A stretch of DNA of 64,000 bases, from contig NC_088783.1 of assembly GCF_958450345.1 (NCBI RefSeq), forward strand, positions 104,465,302 through 104,529,301, written 5' to 3'. The position numbers and the translations under genes were made by a program. The DNA comes from Calliphora vicina. Taxonomy: Eukaryota > Arthropoda > Insecta > Diptera > Calliphoridae. Of the stretch, positions 34,533-44,832 are shown in pieces. Positions within the stretch are counted from its first letter, which is position 1. Each line of letters opens with the position of its first letter. The notes beneath the pieces were generated by a model. The model did no database searches and had not been told where the DNA came from. It was given only the letters and a program-made list of their open reading frames with translations.

Positions 34533-37426
34533 TTATGATGCTTGTTTGCTTTCAGATTGATTTTTACAGACTTTACTGTGGCCATCTTTCCAGTGGCGTG
34601 CCTGGCATATTTCAGAACAATAAGCAGCACGAAAACAGCATAAATAGATGGCTTCTTCGAGACACCAGTAACACTAAAAACAAAATTGATTAGTGATTTT
34701 TTAAATTTTACTTTTTGAACTATAACTTACCCATTGCTTACGCTTCAGTATTTTACATTCCATCTCTTGTTTCTTTATTGTTTCCTTTAATTTACGCCTT
34801 TGAGCTTCCAGTTTCTCATTTTTCTGTTTATATTCATTTATAACTTTATGGGCATACTCTAGTTCATTTAACTGTGAAATAAAAACAATAAACAAGAATT
34901 ACTTAAACAATTAAATATTTTTATATATTTGATGTATGTATGTAGTTACCATTTTAAGACGGTCATCGTTTTCTGTGACCTTTATTGTTTTTCGTGTAGC
35001 CCTTTTATTGCTAGTATTATTGTTGGGTTCTTCCAAAGATTTATTAATTTTTAGACGTTTTAAAGATACTGATACTTCAGTACACAATGTCGTCTGACTG
35101 TTTGACAAAACATTATACTCATTGTTGCTTTCTTGCGACAAATTCAAATGAAATTGATTATCATTGTTAACATCGCCAGACGCTTTTGTTATTGTTGAAG
35201 ATTGTTTACGCTTTCGTTTGCCCGGCTTTCCTTTGGCCAATGTGTTATCCATTGATGATGTGCCCAATACCGTACGTATGATTTCTTCCGTACTTTGGGG
35301 ATCTGCATGAAAACTAAATGCACTTGGCGGATATGTGGATAACATTTGATGGTAACGTAATTCTTCCATTGCTTTCTTAATTGCTGGACTATTTCCTAAT
35401 TTGAGTGACTTGGTGTCGGCATCGATGGGCTTAATGTAACGTACATCGATTAGGGCACGTGAATGATTGCCGCCAAAAAATCTTACATCAAATTTATTGT
35501 TGGGTAAAACACGTATAACTTTGGCTGGCCAATAGGGGAAACCACTGTGCTTTGCATAAACCAGCTCATGACGTTGTACGCAGGGCTTGGCAAACCAAAC
35601 AGCCGATTGTTTCTCATGCGAATAGCGAAAGCAGTCCGGACATCGTCGAATTTCCGAAAGATCGTGTGTTATGTCGCGTAACAACCATTTGGTAGATTCC
35701 ATTTCTGTGCTGTAGGCTAAAAAAGTCAATGTTAAATGTAAAACTTTTATTTCACAAAAAAGTTTGTTCACCAAACAGAATTTGTTCGTTTCAATATTTT
35801 AAAAGAACCTTTTAAATATTTTTATGCTGGGTATACACGATACTATTTTTCGTACTAATCGTAGTATGAGTTGAAGTACGATTTTGTGATAGACGTTATT
35901 ACAAATCGTACTATTTCCTTTGAAAAAAATGACAAGTAATAAAAATATCACAAAAATCAAAAATTTTTGATTTTCATACTTCGTTAGTACGACAACATGA
36001 TACACGTTACTAATTTCATACTTATACGATTTATCGTACGACTTATCGTAACGTGTATACCTAGCATTAAATTTTATTTATTTCAAGACAGCTATTTCAC
36101 TGCTAAAGTATTTAAAACAGATTTTTTTTAAAAGTTGAAATTTTTTTAACTGAATCACTATTCTATACTTACGGCCAAAAAACACTCCAATGCTATGTTG
36201 AATATCCAATAAATCCACCAAAAACTCCATTAGAAACGTATATTCCTTTTTATTCAGTTTTGTGGCCACGTCATCTAACCCCCTAATCTTTGAATGTAGC
36301 ATTAAACGTGCTACGATATTAACTTCGGTAGCATTTGCACGCTTAGCATCCAAATACGTACGAACATCGTGTGTTAACCATTCGCTGTTATAGGAAAATG
36401 TAAACTTAACTAAATGACACAATTCGTCTGCCTGTAAATTGGCAGGATTGCGTAAATCGGCACGTTTGAGTAAACGACAACTTGTACATAACTCCATGTC
36501 ATGTTCATCTTCTTCGTTGGGTGATATTTCACTTTTATACGAAATACTAGACGCTGTAGTATTTGGTCTCTGGCGATTGGGTGGCCGTATTTCGCCCATA
36601 CAGACCACCTCCACTTTGGTCTTACTTTCTAGATCATCCAATAAGGGTTTACCTTCCGCATGAACACTATTGTTTATATCAATAGCTGCTGAAGGCGATA
36701 AGCACTCCATGTTAGGGGCTTCATCGGCCGTGTTAGGCTGACGTTGCGGGGTACCACTTGCAGTAGACATTTGATCTTGCTGCGTTAAAGATGAGTTGGC
36801 TCTTATATCACTTTCATAACCCAGAGCCGTAGAGCAACGTACTGTGCCAATTTCATCTGTTTCGGATTCTGTGTCCGAGCTGAAAGCCGGCAAACGATTT
36901 TTTTGTATTCTCGACGATGGAATGGCATAATTGGGACGTTCGGGATTCTTACGATAACACAGACGGTGAAATGAACGCCAGCATTGACGACATTCCTCCA
37001 ACATGCCTGGTAAGTGGCATTCGTAACAGTATAAATCATGAGAGGTGGCCTCTTTGATCTCTTGCAGTGTGGGTAAACGCAAGCGTTTAAGTTCTGGCAC
37101 TACCGTTCTAGTAGAGCGTGGTGAAGACACCGTGGCTGACACAGGCATAAGCAAACCATCGCGTAATGCATTCGCCACAGTTTCTTTAGCGGCCGCTTAA
37201 AAATTTAATATTAAAAGCTAAAATAAAAAAAAAATTATGAAAACATATACTTACATATAGAATAGTTCCCTTTTTTCAGTAAAACATCGACCAAATTGTC
37301 GACAGAACAAGATTCCTCGCGTCCATTGTTGTGGTTGTTTTCCTCATGGCTGCTATTAGGAGTGCGTAGTACATTTAGAATATAACGCAAACAATCTGGC
37401 TGAGCTTTGCGTATAATTTGAACCAT
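34533..37426 (-). CDS. ZMYND11/BS69-like chromatin reader (PHD, bromo, PWWP, MYND)
   Basis: Five exons in transcript order, 37255-37426, 36173-37195, 34950-35716, 34731-34871 and 34533-34673, fit in phase to give 747 residues. The first 60 residues match the N-terminal winged-helix-like part. CYECHLPGMLEECRQCWRSF (114 onward) is the PHD-type zinc finger. Next come a Ser-rich linker and a bromodomain region up to about 400 (KEYTFLMEFLVDLLDIQHSI). CPDCFRYSHEK is followed by the PWWP domain (about 447-500, AKHSGFPYWPAKVIRV), then basic linkers and a coiled coil. The last exon completes the MYND finger, CYWCLEEAIYLCC...YCSEICQARHW, starting at 702. Vertebrate ZMYND11 reads H3.3K36me3 and restrains transcription elongation. 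In Drosophila the equivalent is, from memory, CG8569. The last MYND exon is only 141 nt and is easy to miss. Confidence 0.93.
35825..36066. mobile_element. 242-bp Harbinger-like MITE in ZMYND11-like intron 2
   Basis: The left end TGCTGGGTATACACG and right end CGTGTATACCTAGCA are inverted copies with one mismatch. They are flanked on both sides by TTA (35822-35824 and 36067-36069), the 3-bp target of PIF/Harbinger elements. It fills over half of the intron and carries no coding sequence. Confidence 0.75.
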
Positions 37427-37751
37427 ATTGTTGTCTTCTTAATTAACTGGTTGACATGCTATGTTTAAATTATTTTAAAATTGTTTTTACATATTTTAAT
37501 CTTAATTGTACACCAAAATAATAACTGTTTATGAAATTTAATCAAGAAATATTAAAAATTGTTTTTGTTTCACTAACAATCAGTCACAATAGTTATGTTT
37601 AATAACATGTCTGTTTTTATGCAACAGCTGAGCTTAATTAGGAAAAAATAACAGAAAAAGACAAACACTTCCTAAAAACGCTGCACAAATTTGATGTTAG
37701 TTGTAGTGGCAACACCGCGGCAGACATCAGCGGCTGACGTCAGCCAAACCA

Positions 37752-38541
37752 TTTTTATACCCTTCACCTTCGTGAGAAGGGTATATATAAGTTTGTCATT
37801 CCGTTTGTAATTTCTACATTTTTCATTTCCGACCCTATAAAGTATATATATTATGGATCCTTATAGATAGCGGAGTCGATTAAGCCATGTCAGTCTGTCT
37901 GTCCGTCCGTCTGTATATTGAAATCAATTTTCTGAAGACCCCAGATATCTTCGGGGTCCAAATCTTCAATAATTCTGTCAGACATGCTTTCGAGAATTTT
38001 GCTATTTAAAATCAGCAAAATCGGTCCACAAATGGCTGAGATATGAGGAAAAAACCAAGACAACCTTGATTTTTTACCTATATCTGGATTACTAAGACAT
38101 TAATATAGACAAAATGGAAATCTAATGATAGATATTTCAAAGACATTTGCAACGACATATACAAGACCATAGTAAGTTGGACCTACAATGGGTCAAAATC
38201 GGGAAAAAAATTTTAACCCGAATTTTTTTTCCACAAAAAAAAAATTGAAAAAACAAAAAAAAAAATTTTAATTTTAAGAAAAAAAAATTAAAAATAACAA
38301 AGTAAGTTGGACCTACAATGGGTCAAAATCGGGAAAAAAAATTTTAACCCGAATTTTTTTTTTCACAAAAAAAAATTTTAAAATTTAAAATAATCGAAAA
38401 TTTTTTTTTCCAAAAAATGAAAAAAACAACTGGAAAAAAAATTTAATTTTATTTACCTAAAAATATTTAAAATTTTGAAGTATAATTTGGTGAAGGGTAT
38501 ATAATATTCGGCACAGCCGAATATAGCACTCTTACTTGTTT
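37752..38541 (-). repeat. dispersed TATACCC-bounded repeat, copy C (inverted)
   Basis: It starts TTTTTATACCCTTCACCTTC and ends ATTCGGCACAGCCGAATATA, GCACTCTTACTTGTTTTTAT, the inverse of copy A. TCTGTCTGTCCGTCCGTCTG lies near 37892. Inside, GTAAGTTGGACCTACAATGG with GTCAAAATCGGGAAAAAAAT is repeated in tandem at about 38172 and 38302. No ORF is present. Confidence 0.75.
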
Positions 38542-38889
38542 TTATATGAAGTTTTTACGATTAGATACTACACAGGCATGAGAATAATAAAAGATTAAAA
38601 GAGATATTTATCCCACTACATATATCTCTAGTTTTTTGTAACGTTACTCGAACCGAGAAAAACTTAATTTTGGAAGTAGCTGCTCGCTTCAGAGAAGAAC
38701 CTTTGCGATTTCCAGGTAAGATTAAGTGATTAAGATTCACAGTTTGTGATCTTTTTTTAATAATAAAATAAAATTTTGTGTTGATACAGACCAAATATTG
38801 AAAATTAAAAAAGGCAGTGAATAACAAGAACCTATTCTGGAGCCAGTTTCTGGAAATACCAGACCCATCCAGCTTTGTGACAGATTAAG

Positions 38890-39201
38890 ATGGTCCATTG
38901 TGCCGACGACAGGGAAAAAGTGATCAGCCTGCTGATTGAAAATAGGAAAAAGGTGAATCCTGAGGCAAACCGCGTAAACGTTTTAAAGAAAATCAATATA
39001 TTTAAAGCCGCATATAAGAAAGAAGCTAGAAAGGTAAAGAATAGCATGAGGTCAGGGTCATCAAAAGATGATCTTTACAGACTTAAATTATGGTATTATG
39101 AGCAGATGAAGTTCTTGGACGAGACTGACGCCATCGGAGTAACGTCCGTAGAATACGATATGCTAAGTAGAAATGAACCTTACTACATACATACAGATTA
39201 A
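38890..39201 (+). pseudogene. MADF (Adf-1-type Myb/SANT) domain fragment
   Basis: The frame encodes RVNVLKKINIFKAAYKKEAR, KVKNSMRSGSSKDDLYRLKL and WYYEQMKFLDETDA, ending at a stop. This is the second half of an MADF DNA-binding domain (pattern INxLRxxYxKE..SGxGxDxxYxPxLWYY..). The first helix (Trp-containing LW..) is missing upstream. MADF proteins are very numerous in flies as host factors and as transposon-derived companions. With only retroelement debris around, this looks like a truncated copy, but a remote upstream exon cannot be excluded. Confidence 0.5.
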
Positions 39202-39444
39202 ACGCTTGTGTTGTTGGAGTAGATATTGAATATTAAGGATCTGTTTAATTGTTTGTACTAAAAATCGATTTTCGGTGAGAAGTATGAGTTATCATTGGTA
39301 GCAAATGTAGGATAATTAAAAAATGCTTTCGAAGTTTAAAACCGTTTTCAAAAAAACTTGAAACGCCCTCAAAATATTGAGTTTTTTTTAAAAAAAAACT
39401 TTAGTACCTCTAACTCACACGTTTTTAGAACGATTTCAAAATTT

Positions 39445-40316
39445 TAAACAATTATGCTCTAACTTCTGTACTGCTCTTCAGGCGGAAATTACTGCCATTA
39501 AACGCGCATCCAACTGGCTGAGGTATTATCGAATATCTGGTGATATATGTATATGTACTGACAGCAAGGCTGTCGTTAACGGAATAGCGGGTGTCTTTAC
39601 GACATCTAGGTTAACCGAGGAATGCCGGGTATCTCTAAATGAGATAGCGAGACATTCTAGGATAACGCTTATATGGGTCCCTGGACACGATGGAAATCAG
39701 GGTAATTGTATAGCAGATGATCTGGCCAAAAAGGGTGCGATGATGAGTGAGGAGGCGATTGACCCCTTTTCTGGTATTTCCCTTGTTAAATGCAAAACTG
39801 TATGAGACTGCACAAAACAGGTGGACTAATGAACCTTCCTGTGCTACAGCGAGGTCGACTTGGCCCGTATATGATGCCAACAGGACGAATCTACTTGTAG
39901 AATACCGTCGTGAGCAAATAAGGCTAATTGTCTCCTTTATTACAGGGCACTGTTTAATCGGGACACATACTAGAAGATTAGGCCTACGGTACAATGATTA
40001 CTGTAGAAGCTGTCATAATGACAAAGAGGAGGAGACTGTGTATCACCTTTTCTGCCAATGTCCGACTCTTACAAACCTGAGGGAACGCATCCTTGGATTT
40101 CCATTCCTATCATGCTTGGACGAGCTATCGAGGATGAATCTTAGACGAATCTACTCCTTCATCCGGGAATCTGGCTGGTTTAATTTGGAGGCAACGGAAG
40201 TATTATAAATACCCTGATGTCTACCCCTTGGGTATCACAATGGGATCAGATTTAAATGGACCCAAGTGAGCTGCTTGAGGAGCAGCAGCCCATGGAACCT
40301 AACCTATGGATAGGCA
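39445..40316 (+). mobile_element. 5'-truncated non-LTR retrotransposon: RNase H and C-terminal tail
   Basis: Frame one (about 39475-39800) encodes RNase H: QAEITAIKRASNWL with the second catalytic Glu, ICTDSKAVVNGIAG, then LIWVPGHDGNQG and CIADDLAKKGA. The first catalytic Asp lies beyond the truncation. A one-base frameshift near 39780 moves the tail to another frame (to 40208), with LYETAQNRW, LIVSFITGHCLIGTHTRRLG and a zinc knuckle CRSCHNDKEEETVYHLFCQC. The 3' end GGGTATCACAATGGGATCAG ... CATGGAACCTAACCTA matches the element at 48382-50396, so both belong to one family. Confidence 0.8.
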
Positions 40317-40515
40317 AAGAATTAAGCTTTTTTAAAATATATGTCATTTGATAAGACCCAAAAAAAATAATGATGGAAATTTACCAAACTTTTAGCAGCG
40401 GCCTGCAGAGAGATGAAGAAAGTGATGAAAACTTCCTAGATGTAGAAGATCATATTTTTAAATGGTGGTACCTCAAGCTCAAGAAAATTCCAGCGTGAAC
40501 TTGTAACAAAAGTAA

Positions 40516-40846
40516 CATAGAATCCAATCACAATGATTGTTGGAATCGGTTTTGAAAACAGACAGAAAAAGTACAATGGTCTCGTGAAATCGAAAGTTAT
40601 TGTTTTTATATTCGAACTACACCATTTCCAATTGTATTTCAGAAAATACCAATTGAATTTCAGAAATTTCCAATTACAATATTTCAAAATTCAATAGGAA
40701 TTTTCTGAAATACAATTAGAAACTTCTGAAATACAATTGGAAATGGTATAGAATTAATTGGAAAGTTACATGGATTTCATAAGTCAAATGTACCTTTTTG
40801 TCGTTTTCAAAACCTATTTCGACAATCATTGTGATTTGATTCTATG
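40516..40846. mobile_element. 331-bp foldback MITE
   Basis: CATAGAATCCAATCACAATG at the left and CATTGTGATTTGATTCTATG at the right are inverted copies (19 of 20). The arms continue through GTTTTGAAAAC for about 70 bp. The centre is itself palindromic, made of ATTTCAGAAATTTCCAATTA / TTCTGAAATACAATTGGAAA words. No ORF is present. Confidence 0.7.
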
Positions 40847-41043
40847 ACAACACCGATTGATACAGGTGGAGTAACATTTAATACTCGACGTATGAACTGG
40901 TGAAGTATCATTTTATTAACAAGGTTTAAGCGTTCCAGCTTCCTAAATGAAGATATAGGTCGACTAGGCACCTTTTATGGATTTTATATCGATTGAATAT
41001 CGAAACCAATTACATCACGTAGCGGTTTATCTTAAGGGCATCA

Positions 41044-41186
41044 TACACTATCAAAATACTCATCAAGCTCTGTGGTAGTATTAGTGAAAATGTGTTTGTA
41101 TGTGTGACATATATTGAATTTTAGATGCAGCGCAGTGATGCATTTCCGAAAAGGCCTTATGCTTGATGTCACTTTTTGATAGTGTA
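41044..41186. mobile_element. 143-bp MITE
   Basis: TACACTATCAAAATACTCAT, then CAAGC, at the left end and GCTTGATGTCACTTTTTGAT, then AGTGTA, at the right are imperfect inverted copies of about 25 bp. The target duplication is unclear. Confidence 0.5.
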
Positions 41187-41265
41187 ACTGTAACGATAGT
41201 CTGAACCTTGACACCGACAACGCTTGATGGAAAATCAAAAACATTTTGATTTTTAGCATGCTTGA

Positions 41266-41960
41266 TGTTGTTGTTGTAGCAGCATGAACAATTTTACATT
41301 AATCAATCTGGATGTTCTGCATGTTATTCAAGTCCAAGAAATTGTGCTACTTCAACAGGATGAGTCCATAAATCCATAGGACTGAGTTAAGTAGGGTTAG
41401 CTGAACAGTTAACTATGTGGAGGGTGTCATGAGGACCCTGACCACATGCTGGGCATAAGTTACGACCGGCAAGGTCTATGCGGGACAAAAAGACATTAAG
41501 TCTGTTGGTCCATCCTGATCTAAGTTGTGCCAGAACGACTCTTCTAGGCGTCTGCTATCGTACCTCCAAGTACGACATTCATACGGTATCCTGCTACCGT
41601 GGAATTGATGTCTCTGTGAATGTCGTTCAAAGCTATCATATACGAGCGGCGATCAAATGGATCCTGCACATAACTCTGTCTTCAAATGATCCAACCATTT
41701 GTTTCGCTTGTCCTCATTTACCAACCTGCTGATATCGTGGTTCAGATGGGCGATCCTACAGTCGTCAGGGTTGGTACTTCAGATGTCATCACGCTCATCT
41801 GCGAGTTCCGCTGCTTCTGCTGGGAAGTGCGGTCGCACTACGGATATTCTTCCAGCGGGAATGAAGCGAGCGGCTGCTGCGGTGACGGTTTCGTGAAACT
41901 TCCTCTCTGCATGCTTGATGTCGCAGTGTGCAGTCACACGTTCATGTTATGCTTTCAAGT
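41266..41960. repeat. GC-rich retroelement-like fragment
   Basis: The block is far richer in GC than its neighbours and begins TGATGTTGTTGTTGTAGCAG, a sequence typical of the 3' ends of fly non-LTR elements. A part, ATGATCCAACCATTTGTTTC, TCATTTACCAACCTGCTGAT and CAGATGGGCGAT, recurs in diverged form at about 57440-57500, which is next to a decayed RNase-H tail. The short open frames here are not recognised as proteins. Confidence 0.5.
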
Positions 41961-42717
41961 TTTTTACACATCCTTAAATTGACAGTGACAGTAATAAATT
42001 GTTTCAATTTTTAAAAGTGTGAGTATTTTACAACTATAGTTACACGTAACCACCAAGTTAATGCCATTTATTTTTTTAAATTAATAAAACTCAATAAAAT
42101 GAAATAAATGAATTAATAAAATCGCAGGAAGAATAGCAAAGCCATACAAAACGCTACTTTATAAGCCTTCTTGAAGAAAAAAAACACAAAATTTTTATAA
42201 AAGTAGATTTAAACCATTTGGCAACCTTAAATTGAATTGCGCTTTGCTATTTTTTTTAAAGCGTTCGTTCTCACTAAAAAAAGAATTTAATAAATTAGTA
42301 AGTTTACATTAAATCGTTAAATATTTTGCATAGTATGTGTTATTAAATAAAATATTCTTTTGTTTTAAATAAAATACACCACGAAGTACAAAAAAGTAAA
42401 CAACTTGACTGCGAAATATAATAAAGGCCAAAAAAGTAAACAACTTGATTGCGTTTGTCAAAGTAAATAATTTTTCAATAAAAAGAATTATAGAGAAAAA
42501 TTGCATTACATATTTCGAGTGATATAATCAAAGTTTGGCGCAATCTTAAAGATTAAATAATAAAATCGCTGTTTAAAATTAATTTTAAATATTTATCATT
42601 CAGTTCTGTTAAGAAGGAGGGACGAAGGAAAAAGAAGGTACAACAATAAAGAAAGAAGTGTTGACAATTTGTAACACAAATATACAAAACCGCTTAAACT
42701 ACGCTCATCTAAGAAAA

Positions 42718-43411
42718 ATGCAAACCAAAAACAAGTCTTTGGAATTTACCAGCAAACAATCTAATCAATTAAAACAATTGAGAGATATGGTTAAATTGCA
42801 TAAACTGCAAGCAAAGTGTGAAGAGTTTAAAGGAGAACTAGAAAATTTGATAACTGAAAGATCCGAGTGTCTGGGTAAGCGTGAAAAATGTATGGAACAT
42901 TTAACATCACTGCAAGGAGAACTCAAGGTGGCTCGAAATGAAGAATATAACTGGCAACAGAAACTAGACGCAGGTATCTCAATGTCATATTTATAAAATA
43001 TATTCCTATATTATTAACTTTTATACAAATTCTTCTAGCTAAAAATTCATTTGTAGATTATAAAAATGATAATTTACAAAGTATCTGTGTTGTTTTGGGT
43101 TATCAAATTTCGAAATGCCAACTACTCGAGAATAATGGTCTGCAAATAATGGTATGTTTGTCAGATAATTTATTTTCGTTATTTATTTAATTTCTATATC
43201 TTTTTAGCTTTATTATCGAGATGTTTGTTATGTTACTTACAGCGAAACAGCTCAGTTGTTTGATTTAGTAGAGATTTTTCCACAACATCCAAAATTTCCA
43301 CAAATTCAACAATTTTTACGAAACTCCCAAGATTTAAAAGGTTTATTGACTTGTTTGAGGAAATTCTTTGATTTTGCCATCGATTTTAAAGAAAAACAAG
43401 AACAAAAATAA
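42718..43411 (+). CDS. small coiled-coil protein, possible Spc24/Spc25-type kinetochore subunit
   Basis: Three exons, 42718-42973, 43039-43151 and 43208-43411, join in phase to give 190 residues. Residues 1-88 form a continuous charged coiled coil (KQLRDMVKLHKLQAKCEEFK, ENLITERSECLGKREKCMEH). After a short linker, residues 95-185 form a compact alpha/beta unit: LQSICVVLGYQISKCQLLEN, NGLQIMLYYRDVCYVTYS, then EIFPQHPKFPQIQQFLRNSQ and LLTCLRKFFDF. A long coiled coil followed by an RWD-like unit ending P.LPxI..FL..S.D..GLL..LRKFF is the plan of Spc24/Spc25, which anchor the Ndc80 complex to the inner kinetochore. The resemblance is structural and patchy, so the identity is tentative. Start: first ATG after an in-frame stop at 42610. 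A polyadenylation signal AATAAAAT lies just after the stop, near 43460. Confidence 0.55.
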
Positions 43412-43868
43412 TTATTTTTTAATATGAACAAATTTTATATGTTAAATTTTAAATTGGAAATAAAATCCTTGAAACAGCTAGCATTTTAATTAATTTTTAC
43501 TTCAGTTCAAACGAATATTCGGATTTGGAAAAACGGCCTAATACCAGTTTTAGGCAAACAAGATTAATGGAGTACATAATGTAAAGTAGCTCATGTAAAA
43601 TTGAGCTGAAACGGTCTAAAATTAAAATACTTGTTTTGGATATTAATAGTACATTCGAATTAGGAAGAATATTAGGTTCGGTTTCGGTAGGACTCGACTT
43701 TTTACTACTATATTACATACTATTATTTATCTTTAAACAAAATAATATTGGTTTTTGGTGTTTTTTTTTTATTATTTCAGTGCTTTTTTAAATTGTTAAA
43801 TGACAACTGCATTCCATGAATTTATCATATGACTTCAAACCATCTGTCATTCAAACTTTGCGCTTCAT

Positions 43869-44147
43869 CAAGGCGAATTCATACAAGGTGGTGGCAGTTA
43901 TACAAAAACAACAATTGGTCTTAACAAATGTCAAAAAACTAAAATGAAAAATTAAACAAATAATTATCAAAAATTAATATAGTGTAGATAATTGAATAAT
44001 AAGGGCTTTACTTATTTATGTAAAAAATAAATATTTTGTTAATAAGCTTAGAATATGTAGATATTTAAATATAAAAACAAGCTTTGACAATTGATAGAAC
44101 CAAAAAGCGAAAAGCTGTTTGACTCCACCTTGTATAAATTAGCCTTG
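43869..44147. mobile_element. 279-bp hAT-like MITE with perfect 8-bp duplication
   Basis: The ends CAAGGCGAATTCATACAAGG and, inverted, CAAGGCTAATTTATACAAGG agree at 18 of 20 positions and continue TGG. The 8 bp CGCTTCAT stands immediately outside on both sides (43861-43868 and 44148-44155). An 8-bp duplication with CA-starting ends is the hAT signature. It lies between the kinetochore-like gene and Cdc7. Confidence 0.85.
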
Positions 44148-44832
44148 CGCTTCATGTATTTTGTGTGAACCGGTTTTAAATCAGAGTTTTTCTTTCACAT
44201 ATAATTGACAACACTAATTATTTTGTTTCTGTTTTTAGTAGCGTTTCGCTAGTTTTTCATTACATTTTGTTCGTTTGTCAAAGTCGGTTCGAGAAAAATT
44301 GTGCTGCATTATTTTTAATTTATTTTTGTTTCTAAATAGAATTGCATCTACAAAATAATATATTTGAGTTTATAAACGATGTGAATTAAAAGGCAAATAG
44401 TTATTTGTTATCAAACTAAGTTTGTGATAAATTAAAAAATATTGTATACACAAAGCGGTAAGAAAAAAAGCCAAAAACATAGTTGACAGGCCGCTTGTCA
44501 AATGAAAATAAAATCAAATTAAAAATAGAAAATTAGTCAAATAGTTAATAAAGTGAATTGAAATTATTTACGTTGAAATTAAAACAAAATTATTTAATAA
44601 TTTTGTACTTTTGAAGATAAATACCAAATTTTGTAGTGAAATAGAATGAAAAGCACATGATAATAGCAAATTGTTATAAAAATTAAGAGAAGACGTTGTG
44701 AAGAGAAAAAAATTTAAGAGTAGCATAAGGGAATTTGCTAATTCAACGGTGAAAATTCTTGATAATTTTTCCATATTGTTAAAAGAAAAACGTGCGATTA
44801 TAGATAATTTTTTTTTATAAATAATAAATATT

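Noticed and set aside
37178..37195. Start of the ZMYND11-like protein at 37178
   Set aside because: That codon is GTG, and the frame continues upstream to a splice acceptor that joins in phase with the ATG exon at 37255-37426.
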